The translations under genes and the position numbers were made by a program. From the NCBI GenBank assembly GCA_964396995.1, contig CAYNIG010000175.1:1-10617 (forward strand): a DNA stretch of 10,617 bases, written 5' to 3'. The notes under the pieces are model-generated. The model was not told the origin of the DNA, made no database searches, and worked only from the letters and a program-made list of their open reading frames with translations. This DNA is from JADJLQ01 sp964396995. GTDB lineage: Bacteria; Bacteroidota; Bacteroidia; Chitinophagales; Saprospiraceae. Positions 1-7,247 of this stretch are shown here, piece after piece. Position 1 is the stretch's first letter. Each line of letters starts with the position of its first letter.

Positions 1-467
1 CCTACTTTCAAATCTGTCCTTAAGTTTCTTCTGCCCCATTTGCGTAAAGGTAAGGGATTGTAAAATCCATTTCCCAGGCTTACTGCCAAACAATTTATAC
101 CGGAACCGATAAGTGAAGTAACATCGTATTCAGAGTAATAGATTCGTTCGCTATAGGTGGTCCAGGCAGGATCCAATTCGCTGTTGCTAACCGATACTCC
201 ATTAATGGTTGCTTTATAATATCCCGCAGCAGTGATTGACAGAGAGGCTGCTTCGATTTTATTTTTCGAGGAGAATAATTTTCTAAAAATCGGAGCGGGC
301 ATATCAAGATAAAATAATGAATCGCTCGCAGGCAGAGCACGGGCATCGGTAATCCACATGGCGCTATCTAAGGTGTTGGTCTCATTGGGATTTGATTTTG
401 TTAAATGCCGATTACAGGAAATAGATAGAATCAGAAGAATGGATAAAATTAGTTTGTATTTTTTCAT
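1..467 (-). CDS. GH78-like alpha-L-rhamnosidase, lipoprotein, N-terminal part only (runs off the left edge)
   Basis: This gene is cut by the window edge; 155 codons are visible. Residues 1-18 form a lipoprotein signal: a lysine-rich start, a leucine/isoleucine stretch and a lipobox ending L-S-I-S-C with Cys18, so the protein is probably a periplasmic or surface lipoprotein. Residues about 36-136 match the N-terminal beta-sandwich module (Bac_rhamnosid_N type) that precedes the catalytic barrel of family 78 alpha-L-rhamnosidases. The landmarks are FRK at 61-63, AAGYYKATINGV at 80-91, L-D-P-A-W-T-x-Y at 98-105, YYSEYDVTSLI at 110-120 and LGNGFYN at 131-137. The catalytic domain is not visible, so rhamnosidase activity is inferred from this module. 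The start is the ATG at 467, which places the signal peptide correctly; no Shine-Dalgarno sequence is seen. It follows the DUF3863-like gene on the same strand after a 132-base gap and is probably the distal gene of the operon. Confidence 0.82.
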   Translation of the reverse strand, partial: MKKYKLILSILLILSISCNRHLTKSNPNETNTLDSAMWITDARALPASDSLFYLDMPAPIFRKLFSSKNKIEAASLSITAAGYYKATINGVSVSNSELDPAWTTYSERIYYSEYDVTSLIGSGINCLAVSLGNGFYNPLPLRKWGRRNLRTDLKV

Positions 468-599
468 GCAGATATCAGACTTGTGCTCGTAAGATAAAGA
501 AGAATTTTTAGTTATGTTAGAACGCAATTTCATTACCCATGAATGAGGTTCTCGCCAGCCAGATAATAACCAGAAGCGTAGAAATTCGATTGGTTTATG

Positions 600-2060
600 T
601 TATTTATTCATTATCCATTCCGGTATTCTCCTTTTTATTATTTTTTTCTCTTCCAGATTCAATTCTTTTTCATCAATCGGTTTATCCTCAGGGCGAATAC
701 CTTTTTGGTTGAGTCGATTCATAAGGCTCCAGTTTCGGGTTGGTTGATTTGGGCCAGGATCCATAGGCTCTTGTGCTTTGAGATCATATCGGGTAAAGTC
801 AAATAATTTTTCAGGGGTATTCGCTTTCCAATCTCTGAGCGTGGCTAATCGAAACTCTTTATTCATATACCATCTGATTTCATTTTCTGATTCTGATCCG
901 CAGACACCTGATCCTCTGTGCACAAAGCGATAATTGAGTTTATCATTGTTTTTAAAATGGTTACGCCATATCAAGCCAAATTCACCATGTGTAATGGCTT
1001 TGGCATCCGGCCATCGGCGTCGCATTTCATTAAACCAAATTTCCATCGCTTCCATACCGTTGCGGCCTTTATACCCGGCATGAATTTTATGAGCTTCTAC
1101 CAGGCTCAATTCCCATATGCACGTGACCCAGGCAAATCCATTTAGTTCAAACCCTTTTTCAAAATGGGATGAAGTCGTGGCCAGCATTTCTTTTACACCT
1201 AATTCCGTTCCCTGGCGTATAGCTGTTTCGATCGGTCCTACGCCTTGCCTGCTACCACATCGGATACCATCAATAAACCTTGCTCCGGGATACCGGGCAT
1301 TCATAAAGTCTACTGTCCAGCCATCGAGATTTACACAATCTATCTTATCTTTATTATTCTGGGCTGGTTTGCAAAAATGTTCTGTCGAAGGGTAATAAGG
1401 ATACGAAATGGATCCTTCACCGTCCCCGTTATCTACCGCATACTGGCTCCAGATATTTCCCTGAGCTACATGTATGTTTTCTTTTTTTGCCAGGTAGTCT
1501 AAATTTTCCGCTGCCAAAAACCCGGCAATGATGGCTTTGGGTCTATACCCTCCACCAACCATTTCGGAGACTCTTTTCAGACCATCGTGAATATCCTGGT
1601 TTACCTGCTTTCGGGTATTGTACATATTTGCAAAAAAACCTCCTGGCAGGAAAGTGATTTCATCTCCATATTTATGATGGTAAGAAACTATTAACTTTCT
1701 TAAGTCAATATAATTCTGCCTCTGATCATGCAACGCTAACCAACTAAAAGCCCAGGTCATTTTTGCACCAGGCCATCCTTTTTCAACTGACTCTCTAAAA
1801 TACCTTGCGGATTCCGGATTATGTACAGTGGATTCATCCACACCATGAGTTTCAGTGCGGCCTGTTTCAATTTGGTTTACTCTGACCACGGTCGCGAAGG
1901 TGAAAAACCGATTACCCATCAATGGAAGTTTATTTGACGCCCCATTTATTTCCTGATACAATGGTTGTTTAGAAAAACCGTTGAAACTCTGGATTAAAGA
2001 AGTTAAACCAATCAATCCCGTGGCTATGCAGATATTGAAAGCCTTATATATCATTTTCAT
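600..2060 (-). CDS. Exported DUF3863/DUF3864-like protein of unknown function
   Basis: From the ATG at 2060 this is 486 residues. Residues 1-30 look like a signal peptide, with lysines followed by a hydrophobic stretch ending near S-F-N-G-F-S. The body resembles the Bacteroidota family I recall as DUF3863 followed by a small DUF3864 C-terminal domain; that assignment is from memory. Motifs dense in polar and aromatic residues are: VVRVNQIE at 58-65, TWAFSWLALHD at 102-112, YGDEITFLPGG at 131-141, NIWSQYAVDNGDGEGS at 202-217, YPYYPSTEHFCKPAQ at 220-234, NLDGWTVDF at 244-252, GVGPIET at 273-279, GEFGLIWR at 359-366 and EIRWYMNKEFRLA at 394-406. Such conservation of D, E, H and W suggests an enzyme, possibly a barrel-type carbohydrate enzyme, but no activity can be named. 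The frame is open to an earlier ATG at 2123 (507 residues), which overlaps the upstream sulfatase by 35 bases. The shorter start is preferred because it puts the signal peptide at the N-terminus. Confidence 0.78.
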   Translation of the reverse strand: MKMIYKAFNICIATGLIGLTSLIQSFNGFSKQPLYQEINGASNKLPLMGNRFFTFATVVRVNQIETGRTETHGVDESTVHNPESARYFRESVEKGWPGAKMTWAFSWLALHDQRQNYIDLRKLIVSYHHKYGDEITFLPGGFFANMYNTRKQVNQDIHDGLKRVSEMVGGGYRPKAIIAGFLAAENLDYLAKKENIHVAQGNIWSQYAVDNGDGEGSISYPYYPSTEHFCKPAQNNKDKIDCVNLDGWTVDFMNARYPGARFIDGIRCGSRQGVGPIETAIRQGTELGVKEMLATTSSHFEKGFELNGFAWVTCIWELSLVEAHKIHAGYKGRNGMEAMEIWFNEMRRRWPDAKAITHGEFGLIWRNHFKNNDKLNYRFVHRGSGVCGSESENEIRWYMNKEFRLATLRDWKANTPEKLFDFTRYDLKAQEPMDPGPNQPTRNWSLMNRLNQKGIRPEDKPIDEKELNLEEKKIIKRRIPEWIMNK

Positions 2061-2088
2061 TTTTAGATTTACCTGGTATTTTAATTGA

Positions 2089-3528
2089 TTAATTTGGTTG
2101 TACCATTTGGTATTTAGAGTCATAAAATTTGAGATGCCTGATTCTCCAACTTGAAGGCTCCAGAAAAACAGGATGCGGTAATTGAATGCTCCAGTTACCT
2201 AACTTTTTAAGCATAGCATTGGTCCGATTTATATTTTTCATAGATACATCATTTTGCTCAGCCCTATCTTCAGATATATTATAAAGCATGGGTAGTCTGT
2301 CAGGCAGACTGATCAGCTTCCAATCGCCTTCTCTGATTGCTGCAGAAACCGTATAACCCCATTCCATGGATTCATGAGGTGCAGCTATTTGCAAGCCGGA
2401 AATAAATGGAATGAGATTTATTCCTCTATAATTATCGTTGTCGGAAATAGTACCTCCGGCAGCCACGATAAATGTTGGGCAAATATCCAGCGCTGAAATC
2501 ATTTGGTTTATTTTTTTTCCGGCCTGGAATTGCTCAGGCCATTTAAAAATAAAAGGGACACGAATACCTCCTTCCAGTAGAGTCGTTTTTTGGCCCCTGA
2601 ATGGTGCATTTACAGAACCATTTGATATCGGATCTACTGACGGACCACCATTATCACTCAAAAAAACAATAAAAGTATTTTTTTCTAATCCTTCCTGGTG
2701 TAAAGAATGTAAAATTTTACCCACATTGATATCGAGGCGATACACCATGGCACAGTATGTTCTCCTTAATTCATCCTGTATAGCACTGAATAATTTCAAA
2801 TCTTCATCCAGGGCTTGCATGGGAGCATGAGGGGCATTAAAGGAAGCGAATAAAAAAAATGGATTGTGTTTATTTCTTTTTATAAAATCTACGGATTCAT
2901 TTCCAATATCGTCCGTCAAATAGCTTACTGGGGTGACATTTTTAAAATTACATTGGATAGGGCTTTGCATTTCATTTCCGCCGATTTTGGCTTGAAAATA
3001 ATCGTGACCACCGGCCAGAAATCCCCAAAATTGATCAAAGCCTCTTTTTGTCGGATGAAACTGTGGCTTGTCACCCAGATGCCATTTGCCTATCAGTCCC
3101 GTAGTATATCCCAAAGATTTTAATTTGTCAGCAACGGTTTTTTCTGATACTGGTAAGCCTTTAAAGTCAGGATCAAACCCCGGCTGATCAGGTCCTATAT
3201 TGTTATTATATCCAAAACTGAGTTGATTTTTACCTGTCAATAGTCCGGCGCGGGATGGGCTGCAAACAGGAGAGGAAACATATCCTGCAGTAAATACCAC
3301 ACCTTCCTTACCCAATTTATCTATATGAGGGGTAGGTATTTGTTTGCTCCCGTGTATGCCTAAATCACCATAGCCAAGATCATCTGCCAGGATGATGATA
3401 AGATTTGGTTTTTGAAGATTAGATTGGCCAGACGATAGGTGAAAACTAAAACAATATAAAATAAAACGTAAACCCAGCGATGCCCTGATGAGCACATCGC
3501 CTGAATTGTATTTTCTATTCTGACTCAT
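2089..3528 (-). CDS. S1-family sulfatase (arylsulfatase type), C-S-P-S-R active site, exported
   Basis: This 479-residue enzyme hydrolyses sulfate esters, presumably on a sugar, in the periplasm or outside the cell. Residues about 15-35 form a hydrophobic export signal after an unusually long polar start. The S1 sulfatase landmarks are present in order: metal-binding Asp49 and Asp50 in LADDLGYGD; C89-S-P-S-R93, where the Cys is converted to formylglycine; GKWHLG at 147-152 with Lys148 and His150; His234 in NAPHAP; Asp292 and Asn293 in SDNGG; and Lys314 followed by EGGIRVP at 319-325. All expected catalytic and calcium-binding residues are visible, so the enzyme should be active if a maturase is encoded elsewhere. 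The length is normal for the family. Substrate and S1 subfamily cannot be assigned by eye. It starts 12 bases after the oxidoreductase gene ends, which fits a shared transcript. The downstream DUF3863-like gene begins within or just after its 3' end. Confidence 0.93.
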   Translation of the reverse strand: MSQNRKYNSGDVLIRASLGLRFILYCFSFHLSSGQSNLQKPNLIIILADDLGYGDLGIHGSKQIPTPHIDKLGKEGVVFTAGYVSSPVCSPSRAGLLTGKNQLSFGYNNNIGPDQPGFDPDFKGLPVSEKTVADKLKSLGYTTGLIGKWHLGDKPQFHPTKRGFDQFWGFLAGGHDYFQAKIGGNEMQSPIQCNFKNVTPVSYLTDDIGNESVDFIKRNKHNPFFLFASFNAPHAPMQALDEDLKLFSAIQDELRRTYCAMVYRLDINVGKILHSLHQEGLEKNTFIVFLSDNGGPSVDPISNGSVNAPFRGQKTTLLEGGIRVPFIFKWPEQFQAGKKINQMISALDICPTFIVAAGGTISDNDNYRGINLIPFISGLQIAAPHESMEWGYTVSAAIREGDWKLISLPDRLPMLYNISEDRAEQNDVSMKNINRTNAMLKKLGNWSIQLPHPVFLEPSSWRIRHLKFYDSKYQMVQPN

Positions 3529-3540
3529 AAATAAAGTTCT

Positions 3541-4890
3541 TTACAAAGCCCATCCTGATCTGAACTCAGGTTTTATCACTGCATTGGCTGATTCAAAGTT
3601 TGTTACTTTCATAGCCTCATTATCCCATATCAATTCCTGATTTCGAAATAAAGAAGCTGCAGTACCTAGCAAAACGGTTTCGGTCAGTGGTCCGCCATAA
3701 CTAAAATTGGAACTGGCAGGTTTGCCGGATTTTATTGCTTCGATCCAATCTATATAATGTCCTCTGCTTCTCTCCAATAATACCGGTGGAGTTTCTATGA
3801 CTCTATTTTTATCGAATGGATGTACTTTATAACCACCTGCTCCATGAGAACCATGCATGATGATTCCTTTATCTCCAATCATCAGAGCACCACAGGCAGG
3901 ATATTTTAAATCTCTTAATCGGTCATCAAATAATGGTAAAATACCACCATCATACCAAGTGAGCTTTACAGCAGCTGGATTATTTCTCTTAGGAAATTGG
4001 TAGGTTATGATAGAAGAGGTAGGATAACAATCGTATTTAAAATTGGGGATAAGGTTGGTAGTACTCGCTATTACAGACTCGGGACTTCCTAAGTTTAAAG
4101 CCCAAAAAGCAGGGTCTAATGTATGGCAGCCAAAATCTCCCATTGCTCCGCAACCAAAATCTATATAACCTCTCCATTTGGCAGGATGATATGAAGGATG
4201 ATAAGGTCTTTGCTTCGCAGGTCCGAGCCATAGGTCCCAATCTAAATATTCTGGTATGTTGTAATCCCCCGTAGGTCGGCCCTCTCCATGTGGAAAGGCC
4301 ACTGTACCTCCACCAGCGGGTCTATCACACCAAGCATGTACTTCAGTAACGGTACCTATAGTCCCGGCTTTGATATGCTCATAAAATTCACGGATTTCTT
4401 TATAGGAATGCCCTTGATTACCCATTTGAGTTTGTACGCCATATTCTTTTGCTGCCTTGGTAATTTCACGTGTTTCGTATACAGAGTGAGCTAATGGTTT
4501 TTCACAATAAACATGTTTACCCAATTTGATGGACATTAAAGCAATCATTCCATGAGTGTGATCCGGGGTGGAAATAACTACCGCATCAATGTCTTTTTGC
4601 TTTTCCAGCATTTGCCTGAAATCCTTGTATTTTTTAGCATTGGGATATGCTTCAAAAATCGGTTTTGTTCTTTCGCCCCAATCCACATCGCATAAAGCAA
4701 CTATATTCTGATCACTTAAATTTTTGATGTTATTTGCCCCTTTACCGGCAATACCTACAAACGCAAGGTTTACTTTATCAGCAGGCCATTTGATTTTCCT
4801 ATTCTTCTCCCTTTTATTACTTAAGAATAAAGTACCTGAAGCGCCTACCGACATGATTTTCGTAAATTCTCTTCTTGATTTCATATTCAT
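3541..4890 (-). CDS. Gfo/Idh/MocA-family NAD(P)-dependent oxidoreductase with Tat signal
   Basis: This 449-residue protein belongs to the glucose-fructose oxidoreductase/inositol dehydrogenase/MocA family, which oxidises or reduces sugar hydroxyls using tightly or loosely bound NAD(P). The N-terminus carries a twin-arginine export motif, S-R-R-E-F-T-K at residues 5-11, followed by a weakly hydrophobic stretch. The protein is therefore probably exported folded with its cofactor. The Rossmann fold begins near residue 40, with the dinucleotide loop G-I-A-G-K-G at 46-51 and the acidic strand end ALCDVD at 65-70. STPDHTH is at 107-113 and the family signature E-K-P at 130-132 contains the expected lysine. 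GDFGCHTLD at 251-259 supplies the probable catalytic His256. E-K-P argues against GH109, a related glycosidase family that lacks this lysine signature. The neighbouring DUF1080 gene suggests oxidation of a sugar C3 hydroxyl to a 3-keto glycoside; this is inferred from context. A second in-frame ATG lies at 4884. Confidence 0.9.
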   Translation of the reverse strand: MNMKSRREFTKIMSVGASGTLFLSNKREKNRKIKWPADKVNLAFVGIAGKGANNIKNLSDQNIVALCDVDWGERTKPIFEAYPNAKKYKDFRQMLEKQKDIDAVVISTPDHTHGMIALMSIKLGKHVYCEKPLAHSVYETREITKAAKEYGVQTQMGNQGHSYKEIREFYEHIKAGTIGTVTEVHAWCDRPAGGGTVAFPHGEGRPTGDYNIPEYLDWDLWLGPAKQRPYHPSYHPAKWRGYIDFGCGAMGDFGCHTLDPAFWALNLGSPESVIASTTNLIPNFKYDCYPTSSIITYQFPKRNNPAAVKLTWYDGGILPLFDDRLRDLKYPACGALMIGDKGIIMHGSHGAGGYKVHPFDKNRVIETPPVLLERSRGHYIDWIEAIKSGKPASSNFSYGGPLTETVLLGTAASLFRNQELIWDNEAMKVTNFESANAVIKPEFRSGWAL

Positions 4891-4941
4891 TATAATTAAT
4901 TGGGTTGGATTATTCTAAATTTCCATGTGAAGGAAAGAAAG

Positions 4942-5640
4942 TTATCGATGTTTTAGTTTGATAGAGCGATAGGCAACCGGTCCATGATCACCCTGTAACA
5001 TTAAACTACCTTGAAGGGCTTCTGCATTATCATACGAAGAAGCGGTTGGGCCGGTGACTTCTGTATTTTTTTGTACTATCATTCCATTAAGCTTTACTTT
5101 TCTGAATACCGCATTCCTTATCTTCTCTCCTTTTGCATTAAATCGGGGAGCTTTAAAATCAATAGTCAGATGTTGCCATTCGCCGGGTTTTTTAGCCGCA
5201 TTTACCAAAGGGGGCACCCCTTCATATGTTTTTTTCCCATCGTACCTTGCATATACACCGCCACAATCACCCGATCCTGGTTTTTGTTTTCCCCAGCTAT
5301 CTAATATTTGTATCTCATATCTTCCTTGTAAATACACTCCCGAGTTAGATCCCTTCGATATCATAAAATCCAAATCCAATAAAAGGTCGCCATGTGTCTG
5401 TTTCGTTAATAGGTTAGCTGTCTTTCCATTTTCGCTAATAATAATGCCGGTTCCGTGCATCCCTTTCAGTTTTTTTTCATCGTCCGGATTTAATGCTGCT
5501 GATTCTACTTCGATCCAGGCACCAATAGGGTCTTGAAAATCACTTATACCTAAAATCTTTCTCTGGGTCCATGCGGTGATCAGAACCAGGGAAAATATAA
5601 AAGTCAATATTATAACTCTATATCTCATATTAATTTGCAT
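4942..5640 (-). CDS. DUF1080 / 3-keto-disaccharide hydrolase family protein, secreted
   Basis: This 232-residue protein has a hydrophobic signal peptide at about 6-24 and no lipobox cysteine, so it is probably a soluble periplasmic protein. The rest is one concanavalin-like beta-sandwich of the DUF1080 family (PF06439), now described as 3-keto-disaccharide hydrolase. Landmarks are SNSGVYLQGRYEIQILDS at 98-115, SGDCGGVY at 123-130, GEWQHLTIDF at 153-162, a ligand-side segment KLNGMIVQKN at 183-192, and LQGDHGPVAYRSIKL at 215-229. The length is normal for a single-domain member. In this family the known role is cleavage of a glycosidic bond after the sugar has been oxidised at C3. The oxidoreductase gene begins 51 bases downstream on the same strand and would supply that oxidised substrate, so the pair forms a plausible two-step module. 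A second in-frame ATG at 5628 gives a slightly shorter start; neither has a clear ribosome-binding site. Confidence 0.88.
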   Translation of the reverse strand: MQINMRYRVIILTFIFSLVLITAWTQRKILGISDFQDPIGAWIEVESAALNPDDEKKLKGMHGTGIIISENGKTANLLTKQTHGDLLLDLDFMISKGSNSGVYLQGRYEIQILDSWGKQKPGSGDCGGVYARYDGKKTYEGVPPLVNAAKKPGEWQHLTIDFKAPRFNAKGEKIRNAVFRKVKLNGMIVQKNTEVTGPTASSYDNAEALQGSLMLQGDHGPVAYRSIKLKHR

Positions 5641-5686
5641 ACAACAGTCAGCTAAAGGTATAAAAAGAAAAATTTAGTTTTAAGAA

Positions 5687-7063
5687 TCAATTCACCCTGG
5701 CATCCATTAGTTTCCCTACTATCATATCACAGGCAGATCTATACTTTTTAATTTGTCCTGTATACTTTTTATCTGTAGCCAGGTTGATCTTTTCATAAGG
5801 GTCATTTTTATGATTGTACAATTCGATAAATTCAGGATGGTCATCATATCGGATGAATTTCCAGGTAGCATCACGGTATGCATCTGTTTTAAGGAGGAGT
5901 GGATTGCCTTCCAGACGATGCTCCAGAAATAAGGACTGGCGCCATGATTTTGCTTTTTGATTATAAAAAGCCAGCAAACTTGAGCCATGATAATTTTCCG
6001 GAATTTCGACCTCTGCCAATTCAAGTATGGTAGGGGTAATATCCAGATTCAATACCATTTCATTTATCGTTTTATGCCTTCTCTTTCCGGGCAATCTTGG
6101 ATCAAAAAGAATCATGGGAATCCTGATTGATGTTTCATGCATCAGCCATTTACCAGCATATCCCCGCTCACCAAGAAAGTACCCATTATCACCGGCAAAA
6201 ATAATTACTGTGTTTTCATCCAATCCCTCCTGTTGTAAGGTTTTTCTCAGTCTTCCTATCACATGATCAACTGCACTGATCATACGGTAGTATCCTTTTA
6301 CCATCAACTGGTATTTATCTGGAGTATCGAAACGCCAATACCATCGTTCCCGGTTCATACTAGTTTTTAAAAAATCCGGATGACCATTAAAAAAAACGGA
6401 ATCACCGGTGATGGGTAAAGGAATCTGATCATGTATATACAAACTATCTACATATTCAGGCCAGAAGTATTGTTCTTTTTTATCATCTTCAGCGTGCGGG
6501 GACCAGAAGGATAAGGAAAGGCAAAAAGGCTGATCCTTACTGGATTTTATGAAATCAATAGCATGATCACCATTTATATCCACTAAATGTCTGCGTATTC
6601 CGTTTGATTCCTTCCAATATGGCAAATAAGTAAGTCTATGCCAATCAAACAAAGTATCCAGCATACCTTCATTTACTTTGACTCCAAATTTTCCGACAAA
6701 CCCGGTTCTGTAGCCGCCTTTGCGTAATAAATTGGGATAACTTTCGAATAAATATTCATTTTTCAGATTAGGCCTTCCAAATGTGTAATTATGAGTACGT
6801 TCATACAAGCCTGTGAGTAATGAGGCCCGGCTGGCTGCACATATAGGAGTGGACGCGAAAGCATTCTTAAAATAAAATCCCTGGCTGGCCAGATCGTCCA
6901 TATGGGGTGTTTTAATGATCTTATTCCCGGCATAGCCAAGAGCATCCCATCGTTGATCATCTGTGAGAATGAATATTATATTTGGTTTTTTCTTTTCAAC
7001 ATTGCTAACAGGTGACAAAAGAATAACACTCAAGAGAAGGGTAAAAATTAAGAATTTAGACAT
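5687..7063 (-). CDS. S1-family sulfatase, C-A-A-S-R active site, exported
   Basis: This is a 458-residue sulfatase with a clear signal peptide at residues 1-20. Core S1 features are Asp35 and Asp36 in LTDDQRWDALGY; the formylglycine site C75-A-A-S-R79 followed by ASLLTGLYERTH; GYRTGFVGKFGV at 117-128 with Lys125; His190 in SPHAED; Asp292 and Asn293 in AGDNGYFLGERG; and GKWLMHETSIRIP at 304-316 with Lys305 and Arg314. The site has Ala where the sister sulfatase at 2089-3528 has Pro; C-x-A-x-R is an accepted variant for maturation to formylglycine. The G-K-W-H motif is replaced by G-K-F-G, so the usual His is absent, and E-G-G-x-R is replaced by E-T-S-I-R. Both changes suggest a different S1 subfamily and a different sulfate position or sugar. 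It is the first gene of the minus-strand run after the regulator, 46 bases upstream of the DUF1080 gene. The specific substrate is not determinable here. Confidence 0.93.
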   Translation of the reverse strand: MSKFLIFTLLLSVILLSPVSNVEKKKPNIIFILTDDQRWDALGYAGNKIIKTPHMDDLASQGFYFKNAFASTPICAASRASLLTGLYERTHNYTFGRPNLKNEYLFESYPNLLRKGGYRTGFVGKFGVKVNEGMLDTLFDWHRLTYLPYWKESNGIRRHLVDINGDHAIDFIKSSKDQPFCLSLSFWSPHAEDDKKEQYFWPEYVDSLYIHDQIPLPITGDSVFFNGHPDFLKTSMNRERWYWRFDTPDKYQLMVKGYYRMISAVDHVIGRLRKTLQQEGLDENTVIIFAGDNGYFLGERGYAGKWLMHETSIRIPMILFDPRLPGKRRHKTINEMVLNLDITPTILELAEVEIPENYHGSSLLAFYNQKAKSWRQSLFLEHRLEGNPLLLKTDAYRDATWKFIRYDDHPEFIELYNHKNDPYEKINLATDKKYTGQIKKYRSACDMIVGKLMDARVN

Positions 7064-7247
7064 ATTAAAGAATTAATTTAATAAATATAGATTGATCTCT
7101 CTAATGGATACTTTTAAAAAATACAGAACGGATAAGAAATAAATGCTTATTTCGACACCGTAATTTGACCCAATTTATAGAATAATCAAATAATACTGTA
7201 TGGTTCCTGGGTTTATCTTCACACGATCTGTCATGGATATTTGCCTT
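7064..7247 (-). promoter_or_regulatory. 184-base AT-rich gap upstream of the sulfatase operon, probable operon promoter region
   Basis: This gap separates the end of the AraC-type regulator from the first sulfatase. It is much longer than the 12 to 51 bases between the following genes, so a separate promoter for the catabolic operon probably lies here. I could not find a full match to the Bacteroidota promoter consensus (TTG near -33 and TAnnTTTG near -7), nor a convincing terminator hairpin. The octamer TTGGGTCA, read on the minus strand at 7173-7166, also occurs upstream of susC. The promoter role is inferred from spacing only. Confidence 0.35.

Noticed and set aside
95..346. An 83-codon minus-strand frame inside the GH78-like region.
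   Set aside because: It is an out-of-frame shadow. The true frame reads the lipoprotein signal and the GH78 N-terminal module from 467 to the left edge.
468..599. Possible terminator between the DUF3863-like gene and the GH78-like gene, prompted by repeated CTGG/CCAG-like words near 555-590.
   Set aside because: The words do not form a stable inverted repeat followed by a T-run on the minus strand, so no terminator is called and the GH78-like gene may be cotranscribed.
2438..2830. A 130-codon plus-strand frame opposite the sulfatase gene.
   Set aside because: It is antisense to the conserved sulfatase core and has no independent support.
3541..4890. Possible GH109-type NAD-dependent glycosidase instead of a plain oxidoreductase.
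   Set aside because: The sequence carries the E-K-P signature (residues 130-132) typical of Gfo/Idh/MocA oxidoreductases, which GH109 members lack as far as I know.
5054..5536. A 160-codon plus-strand frame opposite the DUF1080 gene.
   Set aside because: It is antisense to a well-supported gene with clear family motifs, and its translation shows no family features of its own.
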